A DNA stretch of 6,831 nt from Spirochaetia bacterium (GTDB taxonomy: Bacteria; Spirochaetota; Spirochaetia; JABMQR01). Every line of letters begins with the position of its first letter. Position 1 is the stretch's first letter. A program made the translations under genes and the position numbers. The DNA is taken from NCBI GenBank assembly GCA_016784705.1, contig JADHUD010000132.1, forward strand, positions 1-6,831. The letters are read 5' to 3'. Below the pieces are notes generated by a model. The model saw nothing but the letters and a program-made list of their open reading frames with translations. It had not been told where the DNA came from and ran no database searches. Below, piece after piece: positions 1 to 5,744 of this stretch.

Positions 1-316
1 GTTTGGCGTCAGTGCAATACGTGACAGAAAACAGGTTCAATTATTTGTTCAGTTGGAAGAGTGGGATTCAAACAAGAACTATGACCGCGTAGGCGGCGAT
101 ATGACAATGGAAATTCTTGGAGTCACCATACCAAAATTGGAAATACCCGTGAAACCCGGAAGGAATGTCCCTATTATTATTGAAACAGCGGCAATGAATG
201 AACGTCTAAAAAAACTGGGATATTTTTCGGCAAAAGAATTTAATCAGAACGTTTTGAAATGGCTGGAAAGTGAATCCGCCAGAAATCTCTATTACAACAA
301 TGAGGATACTTTTTAG
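1..316 (+). CDS. hprK: HPr kinase/phosphorylase, C-terminal part (5' end outside window)
   Basis: This is the last 104 codons of a gene entering from the left edge, with the first whole codon at position 2 and stop TAG at 314-316. HprK is a bifunctional cytoplasmic enzyme that phosphorylates and dephosphorylates HPr at its regulatory serine (Ser46), reporting carbon and energy status. The visible part carries typical C-terminal HprK blocks: FGVSAIRD at the left edge, then LEEWD, the YDRVGGD region, EILGVTIPKLEIPVKPGRN, and the helix IETAAMNERLKKLGY. The P-loop and the signature region lie upstream, outside the window. The frame stays open from position 2 to the stop, so nothing suggests decay. 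The target gene ptsH starts 3 bases later, which supports the call. The ATG at position 92 and other internal Mets are not starts, because family similarity begins at the window edge. Confidence 0.93.
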   Translation, partial: FGVSAIRDRKQVQLFVQLEEWDSNKNYDRVGGDMTMEILGVTIPKLEIPVKPGRNVPIIIETAAMNERLKKLGYFSAKEFNQNVLKWLESESARNLYYNNEDTF

Positions 317-319
317 CAT

Positions 320-583
320 ATGATCGAGAAAACAGTTACCGTCAAGAACAGGGCCGGGATTCATGCAAGACCTGCAGCCCTCATTGTGAAAACAGCTAAT
401 GGTTTTTCATCAAATTTATATATCGAACGGGATACCATGAAAATAAACGGGAAATCCATCATGGGTATTATCACACTTGGAGCCAGCTTTAAAACAGAGT
501 TGAAAATAATTGTTGAAGGAACAGATGAGCAGGAGGCAGCAGAAGCTATAGAGCAGTTGTTTATTAATCGGTTTGAAGAGTAA
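320..583 (+). CDS. ptsH: HPr phosphocarrier protein
   Basis: This is an 87-residue protein, the normal length for HPr, the small phosphocarrier of the phosphotransferase system. Both phosphorylation sites are present at canonical positions: His15 in GIHARPA (residues 13-19), the PEP/enzyme I site, and Ser46 in NGKSIMGI (43-50), the HprK site. The C-terminal helix is EQEAAEAIEQLF. The gene begins 3 bases after the hprK stop, so the kinase and its substrate are probably cotranscribed and translationally coupled. A GAGG at 302-305 inside hprK is a rather distant ribosome binding site. No enzyme I or sugar permease genes are visible, so the role could be mainly regulatory, as proposed for spirochaetes and other bacteria with incomplete PTS systems (inference). 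Confidence 0.97.
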   Translation: MIEKTVTVKNRAGIHARPAALIVKTANGFSSNLYIERDTMKINGKSIMGIITLGASFKTELKIIVEGTDEQEAAEAIEQLFINRFEE

Positions 584-585
584 TT

Positions 586-598
586 TCTGCAATACAGA
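586..598. promoter_or_regulatory. Short perfect dyad upstream of lexA, possible operator (weak)
   Basis: The 27-base ptsH-lexA gap contains a perfect inverted repeat TCTG-N5-CAGA, 13-25 bases before the lexA start. Its right arm runs into the lexA ribosome binding site (AGAGG, 596-600). LexA usually represses its own gene, so a dyad here is a natural operator candidate. A four-base arm is short, however, and no convincing promoter lies in the end of ptsH: TTGTTT at 557-562 has no good -10 partner. It could equally be chance or an RNA feature near the ribosome binding site. Confidence 0.2.
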
Positions 599-610
599 GG
601 AAAAAGTTAC

Positions 611-1219
611 ATGAAAGGGTTAACAAAAAGACAAAAAGAGGTCGTAGAGTTTATTCGCGACTATATTCAGGAACATTCCTACCCTCCTTCCATCCGGGAT
701 ATAGCCTCCAGTTTTTCGATCTCTGTAAAAGCAGCATTTGATCATGTCAAAGCGCTGGAAAAAAAACAGGTAATTAAGAGTGATATGAACAGATCCCGTT
801 CGCTGGAAATATTATCTGATGAATTCTCGCCAATGCATGAAGCTTTGTCTATTCCCCTTCTTGGAAGTGTTGCTGCCGGGATGCCGCTTCTTACCGAAGA
901 AAATCTTGACGGAACACTGTCAATCTCCTCCGAAATGCTGGGTAACGGTAATTTTTTTGCGCTTAAAGTAAAAGGCGACAGCATGATTAATGCAGGAATT
1001 TTTGATGGAGACTATGCAATTGTCAGACAAACCAATACTGCATCCAATGGTGATATTGTTGTTGCATGGGTTCAGGAAGATGCGGTTACACTCAAGCGTT
1101 TCTTTATAGAAAACAACAGAGTTCGCCTTCAGGCCGAAAATGATGCATATCCACCGATCTATACACAGGACGTAAGGATAGTCGGCCAACTTCAGATGGT
1201 AATAAGGAACTATTCATAA
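611..1219 (+). CDS. lexA: LexA, SOS-response repressor and self-cleaving protease
   Basis: This is a 202-residue protein, the full length for LexA. It represses DNA-damage genes and cleaves itself when stimulated by RecA filaments. The N-terminal winged helix-turn-helix spans about residues 1-65 (LTKRQKEVVEFI, then YPPSIRDIA, then SVKAAFDHVKALEKK). The C-terminal S24-type protease domain starts near residue 80. The cleavage site is Ala89-Gly90 in SVAAGMP, the catalytic serine is Ser124 in GDSM, and the catalytic lysine is Lys162 in VTLKRF, all with family spacing. Ribosome binding site AGAGG at 596-600 precedes the ATG by 10 bases. The recognition helix differs from E. coli LexA at the positions that read CTGT operators (Asn41, Glu44 and Glu45 become Lys40, Phe43 and Asp44), so the SOS box should differ. 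It is probably cotranscribed with ptsH upstream and holA downstream. Confidence 0.96.
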   Translation: MKGLTKRQKEVVEFIRDYIQEHSYPPSIRDIASSFSISVKAAFDHVKALEKKQVIKSDMNRSRSLEILSDEFSPMHEALSIPLLGSVAAGMPLLTEENLDGTLSISSEMLGNGNFFALKVKGDSMINAGIFDGDYAIVRQTNTASNGDIVVAWVQEDAVTLKRFFIENNRVRLQAENDAYPPIYTQDVRIVGQLQMVIRNYS

Positions 1220-1220
1220 G

Positions 1221-2267
1221 ATGTTTCCTGCATATCTGCTCCTTGGGCCGGAAACAGGTCAGAAATCTCAATATATTAAAAACATTCGTGAAGAGTGCCG
1301 TGACACCTATGGTGAGACTCCCGAAATACACCGGTATTACCCTTTTGAAACCGAAAATGGTGAGATCCTGCAGGCCCTGCAGAACCATTCACTCTTTGCT
1401 GCACATCGTCTGGTAATTTTATCCCAGGCTGATCTGCTTAATGCATCTATGGTCACCATGCTTGAAAAGTACCTGCAAAAGCCCGCTGAATCATCAACAC
1501 TTATCCTTGTCTCCTCAACAAACAGAATTGCCAAAAAGCTTGAAGATCTGATCACCGGAAAGGCCAGAACTATTTTCTGGGAGATGTTTGAGAATAAAAA
1601 ACACGATTGGCTGGTGAGTTATTTCAAAAGTCAAAAACTTGAGATTTCGGATGATGCGGTTGAATTAATTCTTGAACTGGTTGAAAACAACACGTATGAT
1701 CTGCGGGTTGTCTGCGGGCAGTTTTCCGCTTTTTTCCTGGGACAGAGCACGAAAGAAAATTTTGAAATTACAGAAGTTGAAGTAGAACAGTTTATGTACC
1801 ATAGCAGAAAAGAGAGTGTTTTTTCCCTCTTTTCTGTTATTGCTCAGGGTGATCTGAAACGCTCCCTGGAAGTTTTCAGGACACTCCACCGGGCAGGAGA
1901 GGCCGAACCAGCTGCTGTCTTTGCCGGACTGCTCTGGCAGTTCCGCAGATTCTACTCATTTATATCTCTGCTGAATGATGGAAAACCAGAAGAAGCCGCA
2001 TTCAGAAGCGCCAGTGTTATGGGAAAGGATGCAAAAATAACCGGTAAAAAAAATCAGCAAATATACCGTGAAGGTGCCGCAAATTACAGCATGAGAGAAA
2101 TTGCTCAAATTATAACCAGCATTGGGGAATATGATTGTGCAGTCAGGGAATTTGGTACCGCTTTAAAACAGTTATTGATGGAAAAATTTCTCTATGAATG
2201 TATCATTAACAAAGGCAGAACAGCCGCCTCATTCTCTCACTACTGCGCTTCTTTCAAACACGCTTAA
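1221..2267 (+). CDS. holA: DNA polymerase III delta subunit (clamp-loader wrench)
   Basis: This is a 348-residue protein with the size and layout of HolA, which opens the beta sliding clamp during loading at the replication fork. The N-terminus YLLLGPETGQKSQYI (residues 5-19) is the degenerate P-loop-like start typical of delta, which does not hydrolyse ATP. A block around residues 50-110 (ALQNHSLFAAHRLVIL, then SSTLILVSS) matches the first domain of the AAA+-like fold. The C-terminal helical collar region includes VFSLFSVIAQGDLKRSLEVFRTL and LLWQFRRFYSF. The start ATG lies one base after the lexA stop; AAGGA at 1204-1208, inside lexA, can serve as ribosome binding site, so the two are probably translationally coupled. 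The gene ends in two consecutive TAA codons (2265-2270), and uvrC converges on it 27 bases later. Delta sequences are poorly conserved, so the call rests on the N-terminal motif, length and helical pattern. Confidence 0.88.
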   Translation: MFPAYLLLGPETGQKSQYIKNIREECRDTYGETPEIHRYYPFETENGEILQALQNHSLFAAHRLVILSQADLLNASMVTMLEKYLQKPAESSTLILVSSTNRIAKKLEDLITGKARTIFWEMFENKKHDWLVSYFKSQKLEISDDAVELILELVENNTYDLRVVCGQFSAFFLGQSTKENFEITEVEVEQFMYHSRKESVFSLFSVIAQGDLKRSLEVFRTLHRAGEAEPAAVFAGLLWQFRRFYSFISLLNDGKPEEAAFRSASVMGKDAKITGKKNQQIYREGAANYSMREIAQIITSIGEYDCAVREFGTALKQLLMEKFLYECIINKGRTAASFSHYCASFKHA

Positions 2268-2294
2268 TAAGCCCGATAAAGATCATATCACAGA

Positions 2295-4073
2295 TCAGAG
2301 ACCAAGTTGTTTTAAAAGCAGTTTTGCAGTTTTATCTGACAGACCGCTTTTCTCAGATATCTCCTTTGGGGTTGCAGCGGCTATTGCTTCCAGCGATCCA
2401 AAAGACTGCATCAGCTTCCGGCTTCTCACCTCTCCTATACCGGCAATAGATTCCAGTAATGAAAAACCGGTATCTTTATCCCGCAGCTGTCTATTAAAAG
2501 CAGTAGCAAAACGGTGGGTTTCATCGCGTACCCCCTGAAGCACTTTCAACCCCTCTGAACCGGCCGGCAGCCGAAGAGGTGTGTCCCTGTCTGCAAAGTG
2601 TATCTCCTCAAACTCCTTGGCCAGACCAAATACCGGGATTGAGCTCAGTCCAAGAGAATCAAGAATTTCCCGTGCTGCAGTAACCTGACCTTTACCCCCG
2701 TCAATTAAAATCATATCCGGTTCTTCCAGTCCTTCATTAACAATTCTGGTATATCTTCTGGCAACAGCTTCACGAATCGCCTCATAATCATCAATCCTGC
2801 CCTCAAGTGTTTTAATATGAAAACGGCGGTAGTTTTTTTTATCCGGTACCCCATTGTGAAAGGAGATGAGTGACGCTACCGGATACTTCCCGGCAAGCTG
2901 GGCAATATCAAATCCTTCAATTCTTCTAGGCAATCTCTTCAGGTCAAGCTCCTCTTTAAGTGCCTCAAGGCCTGTAAGGTTTTCCCTGTTTTTCAGGCGT
3001 TTATCCACATCCATGACCGCGTTTTCTAGTGCCATTTTCAATATTCTGTAATGTTTTCCCTCTTCAGGTTTAACTGCCTGCATATTCGCGGCAAGTTCTT
3101 TATCAAAATAACCCTGAAGAAGTTCTGTGTCTGCATCGTGAGATACATAGAGAAAATCGGGAACATCTTCTGTTTCCCGATAATATTGGAGCGCAAAATC
3201 TGCAAGAACATCAGTCTCATTTCCAAAAGTCTCAGCCCTGAATAGTTCACGGCCAATCAATTTACCTTCTCTCATTTGAAACACAGAAATTGTACAAAGA
3301 TGCTCTCTCATTGCACATGCCGCATAATCCCGTTTTTCCCAATTAAAATCTTCCACCTGCTGATTAGTATGTACCGATTCAAGCGCAGTCAGTGTATCAC
3401 GAACTTCTGCAGCACGCTCAAACTGCAGGCTCTCAGAAGCAGCCTTCATCTCTCTTCTCAATCGGGCCTCTACCTCTCCGGTATCCCCGGTGAGCATTTT
3501 CCGTACTTTAGCCACCACAAGCTGATACTCTTCTTTAGTAATTTTCCCGGCACAGGGAGCACTGCACCTGCCTATATGGTAATAGAGGCAGGGAGCGTAC
3601 CGCTTTCTTAAGGGACCGCGGCATTTTCTCAAGGGAAACAGTTTTTCAATTAATTCCAGAAATTGATCAAGTTTTCCCACATCTGCAAATGGTCCAAAAT
3701 ACTCCGAACCATCCTGTATAATTCTTCTTGTTTTAAAAACTCTCGGGAAATCTTCATAGGTGATACGTATTACCGGATAAGATTTACCGTCTTTCAAATT
3801 TATATTATACCGCGGTGACCATTTTTTAATCAGATTATTCTCAAGTATCAAAGCTTCATAATTATTTCCCGTTACGATATACTCTATTCTGAAAATTTTT
3901 TTTACAAGAACCTGAGTTTTCAGATCTTTTCCGCTGGTAAAATAAGAGAGTACACGCTTGCGCAGGTCTTTTGCCTTTCCTATATAGAGTATTGTATCTT
4001 TCTCATTTCTCATAAGATACACACCGGGACTGGGAGGAAAATTACGTGCTGATTCTTTCAATTCTGTAAACAT
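2295..4073 (-). CDS. uvrC: UvrABC excinuclease subunit C
   Basis: UvrC makes both incisions around bulky or UV lesions in nucleotide excision repair. Numbering is from the ATG at 4073 (592 aa). The GIY-YIG nuclease for the 3' cut spans about 13-92, with GVY 17-19, YIG 30-32, Arg38 and Glu78. Four cysteines at 151, 162, 170 and 174 match the spacing of the UvrC iron-sulfur site. The UVR domain that binds UvrB is at about 200-234. The RNase H-like nuclease for the 5' cut carries Asp389 (GFDIAQ), Asp428/429 (RIDDY), Asp458 (LIDGGKGQ) and His520 (RDETHRFA). Tandem helix-hairpin-helix motifs occupy about 537-592. All catalytic residues are present. A TTG at 4091 would add six residues; the ATG is preferred because it gives the same distance to the PG of the GIY block as B. 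subtilis UvrC. Neither start has a strong ribosome binding site. Confidence 0.97.
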   Translation of the reverse strand: MFTELKESARNFPPSPGVYLMRNEKDTILYIGKAKDLRKRVLSYFTSGKDLKTQVLVKKIFRIEYIVTGNNYEALILENNLIKKWSPRYNINLKDGKSYPVIRITYEDFPRVFKTRRIIQDGSEYFGPFADVGKLDQFLELIEKLFPLRKCRGPLRKRYAPCLYYHIGRCSAPCAGKITKEEYQLVVAKVRKMLTGDTGEVEARLRREMKAASESLQFERAAEVRDTLTALESVHTNQQVEDFNWEKRDYAACAMREHLCTISVFQMREGKLIGRELFRAETFGNETDVLADFALQYYRETEDVPDFLYVSHDADTELLQGYFDKELAANMQAVKPEEGKHYRILKMALENAVMDVDKRLKNRENLTGLEALKEELDLKRLPRRIEGFDIAQLAGKYPVASLISFHNGVPDKKNYRRFHIKTLEGRIDDYEAIREAVARRYTRIVNEGLEEPDMILIDGGKGQVTAAREILDSLGLSSIPVFGLAKEFEEIHFADRDTPLRLPAGSEGLKVLQGVRDETHRFATAFNRQLRDKDTGFSLLESIAGIGEVRSRKLMQSFGSLEAIAAATPKEISEKSGLSDKTAKLLLKQLGL

Positions 4074-4132
4074 TTCTCTACTAAGATACAACTAACTCAA
4101 GAGAAAAAACAAGCATATCATCCTGCTGCTTA

Positions 4133-4144
4133 GTTTACAGAAAC
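4133..4144. promoter_or_regulatory. Dyad GTTT-N4-AAAC in the uvrC/SPL-like divergent region, possible operator (weak)
   Basis: The inverted repeat GTTT-ACAG-AAAC overlaps the -35 element of the predicted SPL-like gene promoter and lies about 60 bases upstream of the uvrC ATG. A repressor bound here could control the rightward gene and perhaps uvrC. LexA is a natural suspect because uvrC is an SOS gene in many bacteria, but the dyad matches neither the E. coli box nor the Gram-positive GAAC-N4-GTTC box. Four-base arms can occur by chance. Confidence 0.2.
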
Positions 4145-4162
4145 AGGCCAACACTATACAAT
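4134..4162 (+). promoter_or_regulatory. Sigma70-type promoter of the SPL-like gene
   Basis: TTTACA (4134-4139) and TACAAT (4157-4162) each match the consensus at five of six positions and are separated by the optimal 17 bases. Transcription should start near 4168-4171, only 4-7 bases before the ATG at 4175. The message would then be nearly leaderless, which agrees with the absence of any purine-rich ribosome binding site before this ATG. The region 4074-4174 also has to hold the uvrC promoter on the other strand, for which I found only weak matches. Confidence 0.6.
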
Positions 4163-4174
4163 TCTCATTCAGAC

Positions 4175-5452
4175 ATGAGTAAACTGGAAAAGAACATACA
4201 TATATCACAGCTATTCTCGACACCGTTATTTGCAGTGCTACCGGAAGAGGATAGACATTTTATCAAGGTAAAAACAGAAGAATTCAGACTTTCACTCCAG
4301 AACGTAAGAATGCTTATTGAAACAGCTGCAGATCTGAACCAATGGGAAGAGAAAAATATCTCTTATTATTGGGATGAAACCGGATCTGAAAAGCTCTGCG
4401 GGAAAGACCGCAGCAAGGCAGTCCTGAAGAGCTTGTATGAAAAGATCGGGCAACTGCGGAATAATCCTATATCCTACTCCAGTTTTACCGGTAAAAACCG
4501 GGAATCGGTCTCTTTTGATTATTTTGAGAAAAAAGAGACTGCGGGAACTATTCTGGGAACTTGTCCGGTAGCCGGAGAAAAAACAAGGTGTTGTAATCTA
4601 TTGACTCTTGATGCAGTGGAGCAGTGCGGGTATGCCTGCAGTTACTGCTCTATCCAATCTTTCTATGATAACGAGAAAATTTATTTTCAGAATAATTTTT
4701 CTCAAAAGCTGCGGGCCTTGAAACTTGATCCGGATACTATCTATCACATTGGTACAGGACAGTCTTCCGATTCCCTGATGTGGGGAGACAGGAACAGTAT
4801 TCTGACAGAACTTTTTGAATTTGCCGGCGAGAATCCGAATGTAATTCTTGAACTCAAAACAAAATCTGCGGTTACAGGATGGATTGAAACCTTGAAAGTT
4901 CCTCCTAATGTCATAGTCACCTGGTCCCTCAATGCGCCAACAATCATCAGCAACGAAGAGCATCGTACAGCATCTCTTGAATCGCGGATTTCAGCCGCCA
5001 GAATGCTGGCAGACAAGGGAATTCTTGTTGGATTTCATTTTCACCCGATAGTCTATTTCGAGGGGTGGGAGAAGGAATATCAGGAAATTGCCGAGTCAAT
5101 TCAGCAGAGGTTCTCACCAGAAGAAACTGCTATGATATCCCTGGGAACCCTTACCTTTATAAAACCGGTTCTTCGGAAACTCCGTGAATCCGGGATAAGC
5201 AGTAAAGTCCTGCAGATGCCTCTACAGGAAACCGCAGGAAAATATTCTTATGATAATGAAACCAAAGTCAAACTCTTTTCTCACGTGTTTAACTCTTTCA
5301 GCTCAGCGTGGCAGAAGCAGGTGTTTTTCTATCTTTGCATGGAACCTCATTCACTCTGGGATACTGTGTTCGGAAAATCCTACCAAAACAATGAAGATTT
5401 TGAAACAGACATGAAAAACTCTTATATGCACAAAATCCTCCTTGCGCGATAG
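4175..5452 (+). CDS. Radical SAM protein of the spore photoproduct lyase (SPL) family, atypical
   Basis: This is a 425-residue protein. The radical SAM motif CX3CX2C is at Cys151, Cys155 and Cys158 (CGYACSYC) and should hold the SAM-cleaving 4Fe-4S cluster. SPL family landmarks follow: ELKTKSA (226-232), TWSLNAP (249-255), and VGFHFHPIVYFEGWEKEY (285-302), close to the SPL pattern GFHFDPIIxxEGW. SPL itself repairs the spore photoproduct, a UV thymine dimer. Two SPL residues are missing: the tyrosine after the last cluster cysteine (Tyr99 in B. subtilis) is Ser159, and there is no cysteine between Cys158 and Cys388, so the hydrogen-donor Cys141 has no counterpart; its likely position is Gln196 in GTGQSSD. 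The first 125 residues are not recognised. The substrate is therefore uncertain, although placement opposite uvrC suggests DNA repair. The ATG is the only possible start, since the frame upstream has no ATG, GTG or TTG before a stop at 4082. Confidence 0.85.
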   Translation: MSKLEKNIHISQLFSTPLFAVLPEEDRHFIKVKTEEFRLSLQNVRMLIETAADLNQWEEKNISYYWDETGSEKLCGKDRSKAVLKSLYEKIGQLRNNPISYSSFTGKNRESVSFDYFEKKETAGTILGTCPVAGEKTRCCNLLTLDAVEQCGYACSYCSIQSFYDNEKIYFQNNFSQKLRALKLDPDTIYHIGTGQSSDSLMWGDRNSILTELFEFAGENPNVILELKTKSAVTGWIETLKVPPNVIVTWSLNAPTIISNEEHRTASLESRISAARMLADKGILVGFHFHPIVYFEGWEKEYQEIAESIQQRFSPEETAMISLGTLTFIKPVLRKLRESGISSKVLQMPLQETAGKYSYDNETKVKLFSHVFNSFSSAWQKQVFFYLCMEPHSLWDTVFGKSYQNNEDFETDMKNSYMHKILLAR

Positions 5453-5476
5453 GTTTATAGGGATTATACTGAAACT

Positions 5477-5516
5477 GGTTTTTGTAATCTGAAAAATATT
5501 TCCTGAAACAAAAGCC
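5477..5516 (+). other. Stem-loop after the SPL-like gene
   Basis: Bases 5477-5485 can pair with 5508-5516 in nine consecutive pairs including one G-U, closing a 22-base loop. It starts 24 bases after the SPL-like stop codon. There is no T-run directly after it, so it is not a standard intrinsic terminator. It is the first of four stem-loops filling this gap and could mark the 3' end of the upstream message or the beginning of a structured RNA. Confidence 0.35.
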
Positions 5517-5529
5517 TATGTGAAATTCT

Positions 5530-5582
5530 GGGAGATGGCATATTATTATATATATTTAGTTTCTTTTTTTGCCTTAACTTCC
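5530..5582 (+). other. AT-rich arm closed by GC pairs
   Basis: GGGAG (5530-5534) can pair with CTTCC (5578-5582), and GGCA (5537-5540) with TGCC (5570-5573), enclosing an almost pure AT stretch (5541-5569) with a TAT/TA run and seven consecutive Ts at 5563-5569. It could be a poorly paired RNA arm, or simply an AT-rich promoter upstream region. I could not find a convincing -35/-10 pair in it. Confidence 0.25.
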
Positions 5583-5586
5583 GGAT

Positions 5587-5617
5587 GCTGTAGACAGGAT
5601 CAGTTCCTGTAAGCAGC
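5587..5617 (+). other. Strong hairpin in the leader of the E2-like gene
   Basis: A six-base perfect stem ACAGGA/TCCTGT (5594-5599 with 5605-5610, loop TCAGT) sits on a second five-base stem (5587-5591 with 5613-5617, one G-U). The two are separated by a symmetric AG/AA internal loop. That makes 11 pairs in 31 bases. No T-tract follows, so it is not an intrinsic terminator, and no ORF covers it. The 3' strand GCAGC (5613-5617) could alternatively pair with GCTGC at 5718-5722, next to the downstream ribosome binding site. Confidence 0.55.
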
Positions 5618-5643
5618 TGATTTATTGACCAGTAAGTAGATTG

Positions 5644-5717
5644 ATGGGAATCCAGAACCCGGGACAGTGCAAACTGTCACTTAAGATTTTTCTGTACGGG
5701 AATGCCTGGTTTTTCAT
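5644..5717 (+). ncRNA. Candidate structured RNA or cis-regulatory leader of unknown class
   Basis: A compound stem can be drawn directly. Bases 5644-5655 pair with 5706-5717 in 11 pairs (two G-U) around one T-T mismatch. After an internal loop, CCCG (5658-5661) pairs with CGGG (5697-5700). Inside that, GACAGT (5663-5668) pairs perfectly with ACTGTC (5673-5678) around a GCAA loop of the stable GNRA type. An 18-base stretch, 5679-5696, stays single-stranded. The structure ends 13 bases before the ribosome binding site of the next gene, which fits a riboswitch, a protein-binding leader or a small RNA. I do not recognise a known family, and the pairing was found by eye without energy calculation or comparison. 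Confidence 0.4.
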
Positions 5718-5730
5718 GCTGCTGAATAAC

Positions 5731-5737
5731 AGAAGGA
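5731..5737 (+). promoter_or_regulatory. Ribosome binding site of the E2-like gene
   Basis: AGAAGGA lies seven bases before the ATG at 5745 and is among the best Shine-Dalgarno matches in the window. It fixes the start of the E2-like gene and lies just downstream of the inverted repeats, so RNA folding could in principle affect its access. Confidence 0.7.
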
Positions 5738-5744
5738 TAGCGTA

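Noticed and set aside
787..801. GAAC-N7-GTTC inverted repeat, reminiscent of a Gram-positive SOS box
   Set aside because: It lies inside the lexA coding region and has seven rather than four spacer bases.
2194..2538. Plus-strand open frame of 114 codons across the holA-uvrC junction
   Set aside because: It overlaps both well-supported genes in other frames, has no family resemblance, and is a shadow of conserved uvrC sequence.
4074..4091. TTG at 4091 as the start of uvrC
   Set aside because: It would add six residues not matched in B. subtilis UvrC; the in-frame ATG at 4073 gives the family's usual N-terminus. The ribosome binding evidence is weak for both, so it is not excluded.
5587..5617. 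Possible bacterial SRP (4.5S) RNA, because of GCTGT, AGGATCAG and AAGCAGC in similar order
   Set aside because: The GGAA tetraloop and conserved SRP domain IV internal loops are absent; the loop is TCAGT in a stem that pairs differently.
5530..5620. Fluoride riboswitch-like start (GGAGATGGCAT)
   Set aside because: The matching CC-rich strand and the CTGATG-type segment do not follow; the next bases are a long AT tract.
5646..5680. Resemblance to a cobalamin riboswitch core (GGGAATCC followed by CGGGACAG)
   Set aside because: The B12 box and the characteristic CCCGC-ACTG segment are missing, and the observed pairing is a simple nested hairpin rather than the cobalamin multi-helix junction.
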